Notes under the pieces: generated by a model
The model's database searches: none
What the model was told of the DNA's origin: nothing
The model's input: only the letters and a program-made list of their open reading frames with translations
Source of the DNA: JABDLO01 sp035327565
GTDB lineage: Bacteria; Bacteroidota; Bacteroidia; Chitinophagales; Saprospiraceae
Direction: 5' to 3'
DNA: 64,000 nucleotides
NCBI GenBank assembly: GCA_035327565.1
Contig: DAOLDB010000003.1
Coordinates: 62,001-126,000 of the forward strand
Position numbers and translations under genes: made by a program
Shown: positions 1-8,736 of the stretch, one piece after another
Position numbering within the stretch: position 1 is the stretch's first letter
Layout of the letters: every line of letters begins with the position of its first letter

Positions 1-54
1 GCCCATGGATAAGGGGAGAAGCGATTAAGTGAAGCAAACGAAAAAACTTGTAAT

Positions 55-603
55 ATGAAACATTTACTATATTCCAGGTTGTTTATTTTGGGTATATTAT
101 TTATCCATCCTGTCTTTGCTCAGGTCGATACTACTTTCCATCTGAAACCCAAACCTCAATTTACTCAAAAGCAAGTGTATGAATTGGTCACAGCATATCC
201 TCACCCAAGAAAGGCTCTATTTAGTGAAACGGAAGAGATCAAACCCAATCTAAAAAGCGTAAAGCGGATGGAGTCCAAAGAGGAATTACACAGGATCTTC
301 AATCAACAGGAAGAATTATAAAAAAAATCTATAAATGGGATTCTTTCCAGGACGTGGTAAAGCTTGTAAAAAGTATTCAGCAATTACTTCATTTATATGA
401 AAAGTATCCGGCTGTTTTAGGTAGAAGGAACTCATAAGAATTCAATGAGCAAATCCTGCTTTTGGAAAATGGAACCATCATCCCTTTTATTACTCAAGAA
501 GGCAAATTGTATATTTTGGATACAAGGCACATGATAAAACTCAAATAACAAAATTGAAAGAGGAAATGAAAGACTACGGAAATCGGCCCAAGGCAAAGCA
601 TTA
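55..603 (+). pseudogene. Decayed gene for a small secreted protein
   Basis: The first 88 codons (55-321) start with ATG and encode a clear signal peptide (MKHLLYSRLFILGILFIHPVFAQ) followed by a short soluble stretch, ending at a TAA in front of an A-run (320-327). Protein-like reading continues in another frame from about 324 (KIYKWDSFQDVVKLVKS), meets an in-frame TAA at 435-437, goes on in that frame as EFNEQILLLENGTIIPFITQ, then appears to shift again near 530-540 to end as KLKEEMKDYGNRPKAKH at the TAG at 601-603. Two shifts and one stop in about 550 bases suggest a broken gene for a periplasmic or secreted protein of roughly 180 residues. I do not recognise the family. A genuine 88-residue secreted protein is the alternative. 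Confidence 0.45.
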
Positions 604-725
604 GTCTCGCACTGTGTAATGCAATAACATAGGAATGTGGAAATGCAATCTGCATTTTCCACTTCCTTTATAAAAATATCACAATCCTTTTACACATAGA
701 TTCCCGGCTAAGAAGAAAAAGTTGC

Positions 726-733
726 TATTTTTG
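726..733 (+). promoter_or_regulatory. Probable -7 element upstream of the helicase
   Basis: TATTTTTG matches the Bacteroidota -7 consensus TAnnTTTG. No convincing -33 TTG lies at the usual spacing. It sits just upstream of the open frame that becomes the helicase, so it would place transcription start near 740. Confidence 0.35.
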
Positions 734-794
734 CAGTTCTTAAATTTTAAGACCGGTATTAAATCCAGCAACCATCAACAGCGAAAATAATCAT

Positions 795-2342
795 ATAGTC
801 AAAAGAAAGGAGCTGTACGAATACCAGCATAATGCCCTGGAAGATATTTTTAAACACATCGATGGAAATACCAGGGATAAGTACAATTTGCTTTTTCAGT
901 TGCCAACGGGAGGGGGGAAGACCGTTATTTTTTCAGAAATTGCCCGTCGCTTCATTCAAAGATCAAAGCAGAAAGTACTGATACTTACGCACCGGATTGA
1001 GTTGTGTCGTCAGACTTATAATATGTTATTGGAGTTTGGTATTGACAGTAAAGTAGTCAATAGCAAAGTGAAATCTATCCCCAGGAAAAATCCTCATCAA
1101 TGTTTTGTAGCCATGGTTGAAACCCTCAATAATCGGATGCAGGACGAAGCCATCCGAATGGAAAACCTGGGATTGATCATCATAGATGAGGCCCATTACA
1201 ATTCATTTACCAAACTGTTTAAATATTTCAAAAAAGGGATTACGCTTGGAGTTACAGCCACACCACTAAGTTCCAATATTGATAAACCGATGAAGGACAA
1301 TTATCACGATTTGATCATTGGGGAGTCCATATCATCCCTTATTCAAAAAGGATTTCTGGCCAAAGCCAATACCTATAGTTACAATGTTGGGTTAACCTCT
1401 CTTAAAGTTGGCCGGCATGGAGATTATACAGTAAGTTCTTCTGAATTGCTGTACGCAAATTCAGGAATGCAGCATAAACTGATTCATGCTTATGAGGAAA
1501 CGGCAAAAGGTTCGAAAACCCTGATCTTTAATAATGGTATCAATACTTCAAGGCAGGTGTATTATAATTTTAAAGATGCAGGCTATGAAATCAGACACCT
1601 GGACAATAAAACACCAATGAAGACCCGGAAAAGAATATTGGACTGGTTTCATGAAACCCCTGACGCTATTCTGACATCTGTGAGTATACTCACCACCGGA
1701 TTTGATGAGCCAACGGTAGAAACGGTGATCCTTAACCGTGCCACGCGTTCATTAACATTATACTTCCAGATGATTGGAAGAGGTTCCAGAATTATTCCAG
1801 GAAAAAAAGAATTTACAGTGATTGATCTGGGGAATAATTTTGCAAGGTTTGGACCATGGGATGGAAATATTGACTGGCAGCGCATTTTCCGCAACCCTGA
1901 TTTTTATTTGCAAAATATTCGTTCAGATGAAGAAATTGAACAGCATTTTAGCTACGAAATGCCCGGGGAATTAATCAGCAGGTTCAGAAATTCTGACAAT
2001 ATTCACTTTGATATGTTTAAAGAGTATAATGAAATCACAGAATCAGGGCAAAGGCCGTTTGTTGCGATCGAAAAGTCGATAGACCAGCATGCCGGGCTCA
2101 TCATTCATAACAGTAAGGATTTGTATGAAGCACTTGAGTTGGCACGCTTATTAGAGGAAGATATTGCCCAAAGAATTCAGAATTATGCATACTGCATTAC
2201 CAAAAGCACCACCAATTATCGCAGATGGCTGAATGAAACCTATATGGAAAAGTTAAAAAACCGGTTATATAATGCCGACTACACTTTGAGCGAAGCATCG
2301 TTGACAAGAAAAGGTACCAGTCCTTCCGGTTCATATTCCTGA
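795..2342 (+). CDS. DEAD/DEAH-box superfamily 2 helicase
   Basis: ATP-dependent SF2 nucleic-acid helicase of the short bacterial SSL2/RAD25-like type. Visible motifs in order are a Q-motif-like LYEYQHNALEDIF, Walker A (PTGGGKT), motif Ia (LILTHRIEL), Walker B/DEAH (IIIDEAHYN), motif III (GVTATPL), and motif VI (QMIGRGSRII) in the second RecA-like domain. The start is odd. The frame is open from 744, but there is no ATG, GTG or TTG before TTG at 888, and starting at 888 would remove the Q motif and leave the protein beginning three residues before Walker A. Homologues usually begin a few residues before the Q motif, which here falls at ATA (795); the reading VKRKELYEYQ follows. I place the start there provisionally. 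Either a rare start codon is used or the start is mutated. pabB begins 13 bases after the stop, so the two may be co-transcribed. Confidence 0.85.
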   Translation: MVKRKELYEYQHNALEDIFKHIDGNTRDKYNLLFQLPTGGGKTVIFSEIARRFIQRSKQKVLILTHRIELCRQTYNMLLEFGIDSKVVNSKVKSIPRKNPHQCFVAMVETLNNRMQDEAIRMENLGLIIIDEAHYNSFTKLFKYFKKGITLGVTATPLSSNIDKPMKDNYHDLIIGESISSLIQKGFLAKANTYSYNVGLTSLKVGRHGDYTVSSSELLYANSGMQHKLIHAYEETAKGSKTLIFNNGINTSRQVYYNFKDAGYEIRHLDNKTPMKTRKRILDWFHETPDAILTSVSILTTGFDEPTVETVILNRATRSLTLYFQMIGRGSRIIPGKKEFTVIDLGNNFARFGPWDGNIDWQRIFRNPDFYLQNIRSDEEIEQHFSYEMPGELISRFRNSDNIHFDMFKEYNEITESGQRPFVAIEKSIDQHAGLIIHNSKDLYEALELARLLEEDIAQRIQNYAYCITKSTTNYRRWLNETYMEKLKNRLYNADYTLSEASLTRKGTSPSGSYS

Positions 2343-2355
2343 ATCCGGCTAACCT

Positions 2356-3435
2356 ATGATTGAAATAATGTCCACACATCGAAAGGAATGTTGCAAAAAT
2401 GAAATGAACCGCCTCGGTCGTTTGGGAATTCCTTTTTTCTTTGCCATAGATTTTGAGGAAAAAACCCCAAGGGCTATACCCTTAGATGAATTAGGTGATG
2501 GATGGTGTATTCAGATTGGAAATACGACAGCAGGCACTCCTCTTTTTAATTCTGATCTACCAGAATTAACATCATTTAATAAATATCCGGTAGACCGGAA
2601 GACATTTGATGAGGGTTTTCAACAGGTAATGAAGCACTTGCTGAAAGGAAATACATTTTTAATCAATCTTACTTATCCTACACTTCTGGATACCCACCTG
2701 AATCTGGATCAGATTTATATATTGTCTCAATCTAAATATAAAGTGTATTGCAGAAACCAATGGCTTTCATTTTCTCCGGAAGCTTTTATTAAAATCGAAA
2801 ACGGAAAGATTAGCGCCTGCCCCATGAAGGGTACTATTGACGCTTCTGTTCCGGGAGCTGAGGCCATCATTTTAAACGATATGAAAGAAAAAGCAGAACA
2901 CCACACCATTATAGATTTAATCAGAAATGATTTATCTCGTGTGGCCCGTAATGTTCATGTCAGCCGATACCGATTTATTGACACCATCCATACCCATGAT
3001 AAAAAACTCTTACAGGTAAGCTCGGAAATTTCAGGCCAACTTCCTGGAAATTACGAAAACCATTTAGGAGAAATTATATTTGACCTTTTACCGGCGGGAA
3101 GTATTTCAGGAGCACCCAAAAGAAAAACTGTGGAAATCATCAATCAGGTTGAAAAGCAGGAAAGGGGATTTTATACCGGCATTGCTGGTGTTTTTGACGG
3201 GAAAATATTGGAGTCAACGGTTTTGATTCGATTTATCGAGAAAAAAGGAGGACATTTGATCTATAGAAGTGGATGCGGGATTACTCATATGAGTTGTTCG
3301 GCAAATGAATATAAAGAATTGATCGATAAAGTATATGTCCCGGTTTATAGAGAGCATAAGGATAGTCAATGGAAGGGTGATGAATATAACCCTTCACAAC
3401 AAACGGTTCAATTATACCCGGACTCATTGGTTTGA
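2356..3435 (+). CDS. pabB: Aminodeoxychorismate synthase component I
   Basis: Chorismate-binding enzyme that aminates chorismate to 4-amino-4-deoxychorismate in p-aminobenzoate/folate synthesis. The chorismate-binding core covers about residues 90-335. PMKGT carries the lysine typical of PabB (anthranilate synthase has PIAGT there), followed by IIDLIRNDLSRV and GSISGAPK. The length (359 residues) is shorter than E. coli PabB but usual for Bacteroidota forms with a reduced N-terminus. No glutaminase (PabA/TrpG) is adjacent, so ammonia or a PabA encoded elsewhere is needed. The C-terminus runs about 30 residues past the usual end near KVYVPVYR and overlaps pabC by 101 bases. Start codons at 2356, 2368 and 2404 are all possible; the first is given. 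Confidence 0.9.
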   Translation: MIEIMSTHRKECCKNEMNRLGRLGIPFFFAIDFEEKTPRAIPLDELGDGWCIQIGNTTAGTPLFNSDLPELTSFNKYPVDRKTFDEGFQQVMKHLLKGNTFLINLTYPTLLDTHLNLDQIYILSQSKYKVYCRNQWLSFSPEAFIKIENGKISACPMKGTIDASVPGAEAIILNDMKEKAEHHTIIDLIRNDLSRVARNVHVSRYRFIDTIHTHDKKLLQVSSEISGQLPGNYENHLGEIIFDLLPAGSISGAPKRKTVEIINQVEKQERGFYTGIAGVFDGKILESTVLIRFIEKKGGHLIYRSGCGITHMSCSANEYKELIDKVYVPVYREHKDSQWKGDEYNPSQQTVQLYPDSLV

Positions 3436-3931
3436 AGGTATCAGGATTTATGATATCAGGAAAAGGATTAAAATTCCTGCCGCCTTTCAAAGAGGAGTTG
3501 TCAAATGCAGAGTTGTCTATTCTCAGGAAATTGAGGATATTGAATTTTCATTTTACGAATTGAGAAAAATTCAGTCCATCCGTGCGGTGGAGTGCTCCCA
3601 TCTGGAATATTTTTTCAAATTTGAGGACCGTAGCGGAATCCACCAATGTCTTGAACAAGTGGAAACTTCAGATGAAATACTGATCCTCCGAAATGGCAGA
3701 ATAACGGATACGTCTTATTGTAATGTAGCTTTTTCTAAGAACAACCTTTGGTATACACCTTCCAATCCTCTTCTTCCCGGAGTGATGAGAAGAAAACTGA
3801 TTGAAAATGGAAAAATTTTGCCGGAGAACCTAGCTTTGGACGACCTTAGAAATTACACCCATATAGCACTTTTCAATGCACTCATTCCTTTTGGTAAGCT
3901 TGTTCTGCCGGTTTCCAGCATTGATTTTTGA
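3335..3931 (+). CDS. pabC: Aminodeoxychorismate lyase-like class IV aminotransferase
   Basis: PLP enzyme of fold type IV, probably converting aminodeoxychorismate to p-aminobenzoate and pyruvate, which completes the step begun by the upstream PabB. The N-terminus MSRFIESIRI is typical of this short family. The presumed PLP lysine is in FFKFEDR. ILRNGRITDTSYCNVAF and NPLLPGVMR match the cofactor-phosphate and active-site loops. The length (198 residues) is normal for the short Bacteroidota form. It starts inside pabB in another frame (101-base overlap), which implies translational coupling. Lyase activity is inferred from the neighbour; a branched-chain-type aminotransferase role is less likely at this length. 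Confidence 0.82.
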   Translation: MSRFIESIRIVNGRVMNITLHNKRFNYTRTHWFEGIRIYDIRKRIKIPAAFQRGVVKCRVVYSQEIEDIEFSFYELRKIQSIRAVECSHLEYFFKFEDRSGIHQCLEQVETSDEILILRNGRITDTSYCNVAFSKNNLWYTPSNPLLPGVMRRKLIENGKILPENLALDDLRNYTHIALFNALIPFGKLVLPVSSIDF

Positions 3932-3957
3932 GCAATCCCGTTAATTTTTTTTTAAAA

Positions 3958-3973
3958 TACGAAATTATTCGTA
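3958..3973. promoter_or_regulatory. BlaI-type operator, site 1
   Basis: TACGAAATTATTCGTA is a dyad with 5-base arms TACGA and TCGTA. The same arms and spacing occur again at 4015-4030, just before the BlaI-family gene. BlaI/MecI repressors bind paired dyads of this kind upstream of their own operons. Confidence 0.7.
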
Positions 3974-4014
3974 ATAAATGTTGCGCATAAAAGGTTTTAG
4001 TATTATTCTTGTAG

Positions 4015-4030
4015 TACGAAACAAATCGTA
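4015..4030. promoter_or_regulatory. BlaI-type operator, site 2
   Basis: TACGAAACAAATCGTA shares both arms with site 1; the centres are 57 bases apart. It ends 9 bases before the BlaI start codon, and a promoter-like TATTATTCTTG lies between the two sites. Binding here would block initiation or elongation. Confidence 0.7.
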
Positions 4031-4039
4031 GAGCCCTTA

Positions 4040-4426
4040 ATGAAAGAAATGGAAAGGAATATCAAACCAACTGAGGCCGAATTTGAGATACTGAGTATTC
4101 TTTGGGAGCATGGCCCTTCCAGTGTGGGTCAGGTCAATGAGATTTTGGGAAAGAAAAAAGAGGTGGGATATACAACCACACTTAAAATGATGCAGATTAT
4201 GACGGATAAGGGATTGACTCAACGCAACACCACTGAAAGAAAACACATATATGAGGCAGCGATTTCAGAAAGAAAAGTGAAGGAGAATATGCTAACGAGA
4301 TTTTTAAATGCTGCTTTTAATGGATCTGCCTCAAAACTCGTCATGCAACTGCTCGATCATGAACATACTACGAAGGAGGAGTTAGATGAAATCAGATCTT
4401 TGATTGATAAACTGGAAAATCAATAA
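4040..4426 (+). CDS. BlaI/MecI/CopY-family transcriptional repressor
   Basis: Winged-helix repressor of 128 residues, the usual family length. The N-terminal half (PTEAEFEILSILWEHGPSSV then GYTTTLKMMQIMTDKG) is the characteristic helix-turn-helix, and the C-terminal half is the dimerisation region that the partner protease cleaves. It overlaps its own operators' zone and is followed 4 bases later by an M56 peptidase gene, the standard repressor-sensor pair. A second ATG at 4049 is possible. In this phylum such pairs often control functions other than beta-lactamase; no beta-lactamase target is obvious nearby. Confidence 0.92.
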   Translation: MKEMERNIKPTEAEFEILSILWEHGPSSVGQVNEILGKKKEVGYTTTLKMMQIMTDKGLTQRNTTERKHIYEAAISERKVKENMLTRFLNAAFNGSASKLVMQLLDHEHTTKEELDEIRSLIDKLENQ

Positions 4427-4430
4427 ACAC

Positions 4431-6494
4431 ATGTTGCCTGAATTACCTGAACAATTGATTTACGCTTTATCTCAGACTTTTTTCCATTCATTGTGGCAAG
4501 GGGTACTGGTGGCTATACTATGGGCCATTGTCAATTCAATACCCGGGTTAAAAAGTTCTTCTTTTAAGTATAACTCAGGAATCCTGGCAATGGTAATTTT
4601 GCTCATTGCCTCATGTATTACATTTAGTAGCTATTTTGACTTTACAGCTCATTGGGAAGGGAATATCGGTCTTGGTGAAACTATAAGCCTGTACTTCATT
4701 TCTAATGAGGTGAGTTCAAATCAATCCGGATGGCTGCTTTCCATCCAAAACTTTTTTATTCTTCGGGGCAATTGGATTGCTCAAATATGGATGGTGGGCA
4801 TTATCCTGCTACTTTTGCGTTTTATGATGGGTTATGCTTATCTGGCAACCATTTCAGCGCCTTCACAAAGAATTATTCATGACACATTAACCCAATCCAT
4901 TGCTAGGGTAAAAACCCGCATGGGTATCCGATCCAGTGTAGGTGCATATGCTTCTCATCAGGCTTCTGGTCCCATGCTCATAGGATGGATCAGACCGGTC
5001 ATTTTATTTCCGGTGGCTATGGTAAATATCCTGACCATTGAGGAAACAGAAGCCATTTTAGCCCATGAATTGGCACATTTAAAAAGACATGACTGGATCT
5101 TAAATATTATTCAATCCTTAATCGAGATTCTGTTTTATTACCATCCTGCCGTTTGGTGGTTGTCAGGAAAGGTTAGGGAAAGTAGGGAAGAGTGTTGTGA
5201 TGATCTGGTGATGGCACACGGATATTCTCCCGTCTTTTACGCAAAAGTTTTACTCCGTGTAAAAGAATTTCAATGGCTGGAAAATACACGGGCTGCACTT
5301 TCCTTACTGGGAAACAGTAAGGTATTAATTTCAAGAATTCAAAGAATATTAGGTCATTCAAAAAACTTTTATACCATGAAAGAAAAGATTATTGCATTGG
5401 GGCTGATTACAGCCGGAATTTTCATTTTTACTTCGTCGTCATACTCATTGAAAGAAGATAATGGAGAAATAGTAAATGAAATTGAATCATTGGAAATTTC
5501 AGAGGACTTTTTTTTTCCTTTTGATGGTGTCCAGGACACTCTTCCTGAAAGAAAAGTGACAAAATCGATTACCATAGAGCAAGATGGTGATAGAAACAAT
5601 GCCCATATTGAAATTGAAGACGGAAAAATTATCCAGTTTAAAGTAGATGGCATAGACATAGATCCTTCGGAATATGATTTATATAAAGAAAAGCTGGGAA
5701 TCAATGATCAGGATTTTAGTATCCGGTTAGACAAAATGAACGGAAACAGGCTTCGAGGTGGTCAGGGTAAAACCTTTCCTTATTTTCATTTTGATGAAGA
5801 ATTTCTGGAAAACTACGCAATACCTGGTTTTAAGATGGACACACTCATGATGAAAAGATTCCCACAAGGATTTTTCCAATGGAAAGGCGATAAAAGCGAA
5901 ATGCCACATTTCTTTTTCAAAAGGGATTCTATAAAGGATGGTTCATTTTTCTTTGGCTTTGGAGATGGGCTGGAAGAAAGTCTGGAAGCACTAAAAGAGC
6001 AGATGAAGCAACACGGATTAGAAGGGAGGCTTCATATTCCGAGAAATAGAGAATTATATCCTGGATGGGCCGATTCTTTAAGGATTTATTCCCGGGATCT
6101 GGAGAAAATGGAGAAAATGAGACAAAAAATTCAGGATCAGACATTAAAATATAGAATGTTTCATTTGGATAGTTTGAGAAATTTTGAATTTGATTTTGAC
6201 CATGACTTCAGGTTTGATCCTCCAGTACAAATGTACCGGAATTTTGGAGGAAATGTGCAGGATAAACTGGGATATGAACTGAATAAAGATGGTCTTTTGC
6301 TCCTGGATAAAAGCAATCAGGTTGAGCTGACAGGAAAGCATTTAAAAATTAATGGGCAAAAGCAGCCTGATAATATTTACGAAAAGTACAAAAGACTCTT
6401 TGAAGAGTATTCAGGAATTAGCATGTCTAAAAATTCACATATTGAGTTTGAAGTGACCGGCAAAAAGCATAAAGGAGTACCAAGACGAATTTAA
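4431..6494 (+). CDS. BlaR1/MecR1-like M56 membrane metallopeptidase
   Basis: Integral membrane zinc protease that senses an outside signal and inactivates the BlaI-type repressor encoded just upstream. Several membrane segments fill the first 320 residues. The zinc motif HELAH is at residues 212-216, followed by KRHDW and the downstream acidic motif EECCDD. After a final transmembrane segment (about 325-345) comes a charged periplasmic region of some 340 residues, rich in Phe, Asp and Glu. It has no SxxK/KTG penicillin-binding signature, so the ligand is unlikely to be a beta-lactam bound in the BlaR1 way. The start is set at ATG 4431 because an upstream in-frame TTG at 4404 lies inside the repressor gene. 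Confidence 0.87.
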   Translation: MLPELPEQLIYALSQTFFHSLWQGVLVAILWAIVNSIPGLKSSSFKYNSGILAMVILLIASCITFSSYFDFTAHWEGNIGLGETISLYFISNEVSSNQSGWLLSIQNFFILRGNWIAQIWMVGIILLLLRFMMGYAYLATISAPSQRIIHDTLTQSIARVKTRMGIRSSVGAYASHQASGPMLIGWIRPVILFPVAMVNILTIEETEAILAHELAHLKRHDWILNIIQSLIEILFYYHPAVWWLSGKVRESREECCDDLVMAHGYSPVFYAKVLLRVKEFQWLENTRAALSLLGNSKVLISRIQRILGHSKNFYTMKEKIIALGLITAGIFIFTSSSYSLKEDNGEIVNEIESLEISEDFFFPFDGVQDTLPERKVTKSITIEQDGDRNNAHIEIEDGKIIQFKVDGIDIDPSEYDLYKEKLGINDQDFSIRLDKMNGNRLRGGQGKTFPYFHFDEEFLENYAIPGFKMDTLMMKRFPQGFFQWKGDKSEMPHFFFKRDSIKDGSFFFGFGDGLEESLEALKEQMKQHGLEGRLHIPRNRELYPGWADSLRIYSRDLEKMEKMRQKIQDQTLKYRMFHLDSLRNFEFDFDHDFRFDPPVQMYRNFGGNVQDKLGYELNKDGLLLLDKSNQVELTGKHLKINGQKQPDNIYEKYKRLFEEYSGISMSKNSHIEFEVTGKKHKGVPRRI

Positions 6495-6515
6495 ATGAAG
6501 TCAAATTAAAGAAAC

Positions 6516-6537
6516 AAAGGGCCGAAAACCGGCCTTT
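6516..6537 (+). terminator. Hairpin after the M56 peptidase gene
   Basis: AAAGG(G)CCG pairs with CGGCCTTT around an AAAAC loop, with one bulged G, 22 bases after the upstream stop codon. There is no long U-tract, so it is a weak or factor-assisted terminator. Confidence 0.45.
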
Positions 6538-6607
6538 GGCGCCGTATAATTACGGGTCAATTTCGTCCATTTAAGCAAATCTTGGTATATTTCGGCAAAA
6601 GCCATGA

Positions 6608-8650
6608 ATGGAAAGTGCAGAAAAAAGAAGTTTTGTATGGGATGATATAAAAAAGCTCCCTCACATAAGCTTTCAATCCGGTTATCCCCCATTTTTAAGG
6701 GGTCCTTATGCCAGTATGTATGTGAGTAGACCATGGACAATCCGGCAATATGCAGGATTCTCATCTGCTGAAGAAAGCAACGCTTTTTACCGTAAGAATC
6801 TGGCTGCCGGACAAAAAGGGCTCTCCGTCGCCTTTGATTTGGCAACCCATCGTGGATATGATTCAGATCATCCCCGGGTGAAAGGGGATGTAGGAATGGC
6901 AGGGGTGGCTATTGATACTGTGGAAGACATGAAAATGCTTTTTGAAGGTATTCCTCTTTCAGAGATGTCTGTATCTATGACCATGAATGGAGCAGTAGTA
7001 CCCATTTTGGCATTTTTCATAGTTGCCGCCGAGGAACAAGGGGTTACCATGGAAGCACTCAGCGGAACCATCCAGAATGATATCTTAAAGGAGTTCATGG
7101 TGAGAAACACATATATCTATCCACCCCAAGCTTCAATGAAAATAGTTTCAGATATTTTTGCATTTACATCTCAATTTATGCCTCGTTTCAACAGCATTTC
7201 AATCAGCGGCTATCACATGCATGAAGCCGGTGCTCCCGCTGAACTTGAATTGGCGTATACTCTGGCGGATGGGTGGGAATACTTGAGAGCAGGGTTGGAG
7301 GAAGGACTGGATATTGATGATTTTGTACCGCGTTTTTCCTTTTTTTGGGGCATAGGCATGGATTTCTATACCGAGATTGCCAAAATGCGTGCAGGGCGAT
7401 TGATTTGGGCGGATATCGTCAGCAGGTATAGTCCACAAAAATCTAAATCCATGGCTCTTCGAACCCATTGTCAAACATCCGGATACAGCTTAACCGCACA
7501 GAGCCCTTATAACAATGTGGCGCGTACCGCCATTGAAGCCATGGCTGCAGTTTTGGGAGGAACCCAATCCCTCCATACCAATTCATTGGACGAAGCGATA
7601 GCTTTACCCACTGAATATTCTGCAAAAATAGCAAGGGACATTCAACTGTTTTTGCAACGTAAGACAGATATTGTGAATGCAGTGGATCCTCTGGGAGGAT
7701 CCTACTATATTGAATATTTAACCCATGAGCTTGTAGGAAAGAGCTGGAAGCTCATCGATGAAGTAGAAAAGCTCGGAGGTATGACCGCTGCCATAGAAAA
7801 GGGACTGCCAAAAATGAAGATTGAAGAAGCCGCTGCGATTAAACAGGCAGGCATTGACAGCGGTAATGTTAAAGTTATCGGAGTCAATTTATTCTCAGAA
7901 AATATTGAAGAAAACCTCGATTTACTTGCAGTTGATAATCAAAAAGTGCGGGAAGAACAGATAAGAAAAATGGAAGCGGTAAAATCTTCCAGGGATTCCG
8001 AAAAAGTAAAAAGGGCTCTCCAACATTTAAAGTTGGCTGCAAAGGAAGGTAAGGGTATGCTTCATGCGGCTGTGGATGCTGCCCGCCAAAGGGCAACTTT
8101 AGGAGAAATATCCTATACCATGGAAGAAGTATGGGGAAGATATCAGGCCAGAAACCAAACCATTTCAGGTGTTTATATCAGAGAAATTAAGATGGACGAA
8201 AAATTTAAAAAAGCTCTCGAATGGTCAGACAGATTTGCTGAATCCGATGGCCGCCGGCCCAGGATTATGATTGCCAAATTAGGACAGGATGGACATGACA
8301 GAGGGGCTAAAGTCATCGCTTCCAGTTTTGCTGACCTGGGCTTTGATGTGGATATAGGGCCATTGTTTCAAACTCCGGAAGAAGCAGCTCGCCAGGCCGC
8401 AGAAAATGATGTTCATATATTAGGTATATCTTCATTGGCTGCGGGCCATAAAACGCTCGTACCCCAGACCATTGAAGCCTTACGCAATGTAGGTAGAGGA
8501 GATATCATGGTCATTGTAGGAGGGGTCATTCCCCCCGGTGATTTTCAATATTTATTTGATCAGGGGGTTGCAGCCATCTTTGGTCCAGGTACTGTGATTG
8601 CCGATGCTGCCATTGAGTTGCTCAAATTACTAATGAGGGAAAATAAATGA
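6608..8650 (+). CDS. scpA: Methylmalonyl-CoA mutase, large (catalytic) subunit
   Basis: Adenosylcobalamin-dependent enzyme interconverting methylmalonyl-CoA and succinyl-CoA (propionate pathway). The N-terminal TIM-barrel part includes PPFLRGPYASMY, RPWTIRQYAGF and GLSVAFDLATHRGYDSDHPR, which are near-invariant in the family. The C-terminal B12-binding domain has DGHDRG with the cobalt-coordinating histidine at residue 563, then GISSLAAGHKT and VIVGGVIPPGD. At 680 residues it is slightly short at the N-terminus, as it lacks the linker that contacts the small subunit. No small-subunit gene is adjacent, although the two usually sit together. A related mutase (such as isobutyryl-CoA mutase) is less likely because both domains are fused. 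Confidence 0.95.
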   Translation: MESAEKRSFVWDDIKKLPHISFQSGYPPFLRGPYASMYVSRPWTIRQYAGFSSAEESNAFYRKNLAAGQKGLSVAFDLATHRGYDSDHPRVKGDVGMAGVAIDTVEDMKMLFEGIPLSEMSVSMTMNGAVVPILAFFIVAAEEQGVTMEALSGTIQNDILKEFMVRNTYIYPPQASMKIVSDIFAFTSQFMPRFNSISISGYHMHEAGAPAELELAYTLADGWEYLRAGLEEGLDIDDFVPRFSFFWGIGMDFYTEIAKMRAGRLIWADIVSRYSPQKSKSMALRTHCQTSGYSLTAQSPYNNVARTAIEAMAAVLGGTQSLHTNSLDEAIALPTEYSAKIARDIQLFLQRKTDIVNAVDPLGGSYYIEYLTHELVGKSWKLIDEVEKLGGMTAAIEKGLPKMKIEEAAAIKQAGIDSGNVKVIGVNLFSENIEENLDLLAVDNQKVREEQIRKMEAVKSSRDSEKVKRALQHLKLAAKEGKGMLHAAVDAARQRATLGEISYTMEEVWGRYQARNQTISGVYIREIKMDEKFKKALEWSDRFAESDGRRPRIMIAKLGQDGHDRGAKVIASSFADLGFDVDIGPLFQTPEEAARQAAENDVHILGISSLAAGHKTLVPQTIEALRNVGRGDIMVIVGGVIPPGDFQYLFDQGVAAIFGPGTVIADAAIELLKLLMRENK

Positions 8651-8736
8651 TAATTTTTTTTATTAGTGTTTTATTTTTTTTTCTGTCTTGAAACTTATCC
8701 AGATAAATTGGGGATAACATTGTAAATATTCTGGAA

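Noticed and set aside
1..54. End of an upstream gene at the window edge
   Set aside because: Two frames are open to the edge for about 9-10 codons; too short to choose or assign.
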